NCBI GenBank assembly: GCA_031550325.1
Contig: JAVBOR010000047.1
Location: 1-6,351, forward strand
Length of the DNA stretch: 6,351 nucleotides
Direction: 5' to 3'
Source: JAVBTT01 sp031550325
GTDB lineage: Bacteria > Bacillota > Clostridia > Oscillospirales > UBA929
Part shown: piece by piece, positions 6,206 through 6,351 of the stretch
How positions within the stretch are numbered: position 1 is the stretch's first letter
How the letters are laid out: every line of letters starts with the position of its first letter
Notes under the pieces: model-generated
What the model saw: only the letters and a program-made list of their open reading frames with translations
What the model was told of the DNA's origin: nothing
The model's database searches: none
Made by a program: the position numbers and the translations under genes

Positions 6206-6227
6206 TCAAACCGCTGAGGCGGTTTGA
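6206..6227 (+). repeat. 9-bp hairpin after hisS
   Basis: Arms 6206-6214 (TCAAACCGC) and 6219-6227 (GCGGTTTGA) pair perfectly around TGAG, 18 bases after the hisS stop. No T-tract follows, so it is not a classical intrinsic terminator. It occupies the place that the GAACC/GGTTC palindrome holds next to repeat copy A, so it looks like an alternative module of the repeat. Confidence 0.8.
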
Positions 6228-6228
6228 A

Positions 6229-6333
6229 GAGACTGTAGACAAACCTTCGATTTGTCTACAAACGGGAGCAGGAACGCGTCTTTGTGAAGACGCGCATTGG
6301 GTGACTTTCCCGGAGTGAATCCGTGAAAGTCAC
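6229..6333 (+). repeat. Modular hairpin repeat, copy C (downstream of hisS)
   Basis: The most complete copy of the core. M1: arms 6234-6243 and 6251-6260, 10 perfect pairs. M2: arms 6275-6282 and 6287-6294, 8 perfect pairs, loop TGTG. M3: arms 6301-6309 (GTGACTTTC) and 6325-6333 (GAAAGTCAC), 9 pairs enclosing CGGA (6311-6314) with TCCG (6320-6323). Bases 6229-6329 match the reverse complement of 41-141 in 100 of 101 positions. It has the same orientation relative to hisS as copy A has to pde. A short TTGTTT follows M3, so a weak terminator role on the plus strand is possible. The remaining bases to 6351 hold nothing recognisable. Confidence 0.9.
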
Positions 6334-6351
6334 TTGTTTCCATGCTTTGCG

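Noticed and set aside
41..6333. CRISPR array or transposon terminal inverted repeats
   Set aside because: The copies are kilobases apart with no regular spacers, no cas genes and no transposase. A third, rearranged copy lies inside, which does not fit simple transposon ends.

Overview
The window looks like chromosomal DNA of a moderately GC-rich Gram-positive anaerobe, probably a Clostridia-type Firmicute. The reasons are strong GGAGG-type ribosome binding sites, sigma-A-like promoters and a histidyl-tRNA synthetase with Clostridia-like motif wording. This assignment is an inference; there is no rRNA or other decisive marker. No phage, plasmid, CRISPR or transposase gene is visible.

Five protein genes fill the window. 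Four lie on the minus strand. In transcription order they are: a 504-residue fusion of an Ada-type methylphosphotriester/AraC regulator with an AlkA-type 3-methyladenine glycosylase (4558-3044); an Ogt/MGMT O6-alkylguanine-DNA methyltransferase overlapping it by 11 bases (3054-2509); a class I SAM-dependent methyltransferase (2306-1518); and a soluble alkaline-phosphatase-superfamily phosphodiesterase (1370-168). The fifth gene, hisS, is divergent on the plus strand (4829-6187) and has a clear promoter at 4686-4714. The first two minus-strand genes together contain every activity of the classical Ada/AlkA adaptive response to alkylation damage, with the domains divided differently from E. coli. 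The methyltransferase and phosphodiesterase have no evident link to that pathway; the phosphodiesterase has its own good promoter.

The most unusual content is not protein-coding. Three copies of a modular, hairpin-rich intergenic repeat sit just downstream of the pde, ogt and hisS stop codons (41-170, 2400-2503, 6206-6333). The outer two share 100 of 101 bases in inverted orientation. The middle copy shares only the first 49 bases with them. A separate palindrome is linked to the shared core in one orientation after pde and in the opposite orientation after ogt, and it is replaced by a different hairpin after hisS. The pattern is that of a mosaic family of structured 3'-end elements.

Region by region: 1-40 edge, nothing recognisable; 41-167 repeat copy A; 168-1370 pde; 1371-1517 promoter and leader; 1518-2306 methyltransferase; 2307-2508 leader and repeat copy B; 2509-4558 ogt and ada-alkA; 4559-4828 divergent regulatory region; 4829-6187 hisS; 6188-6351 hairpin and repeat copy C.
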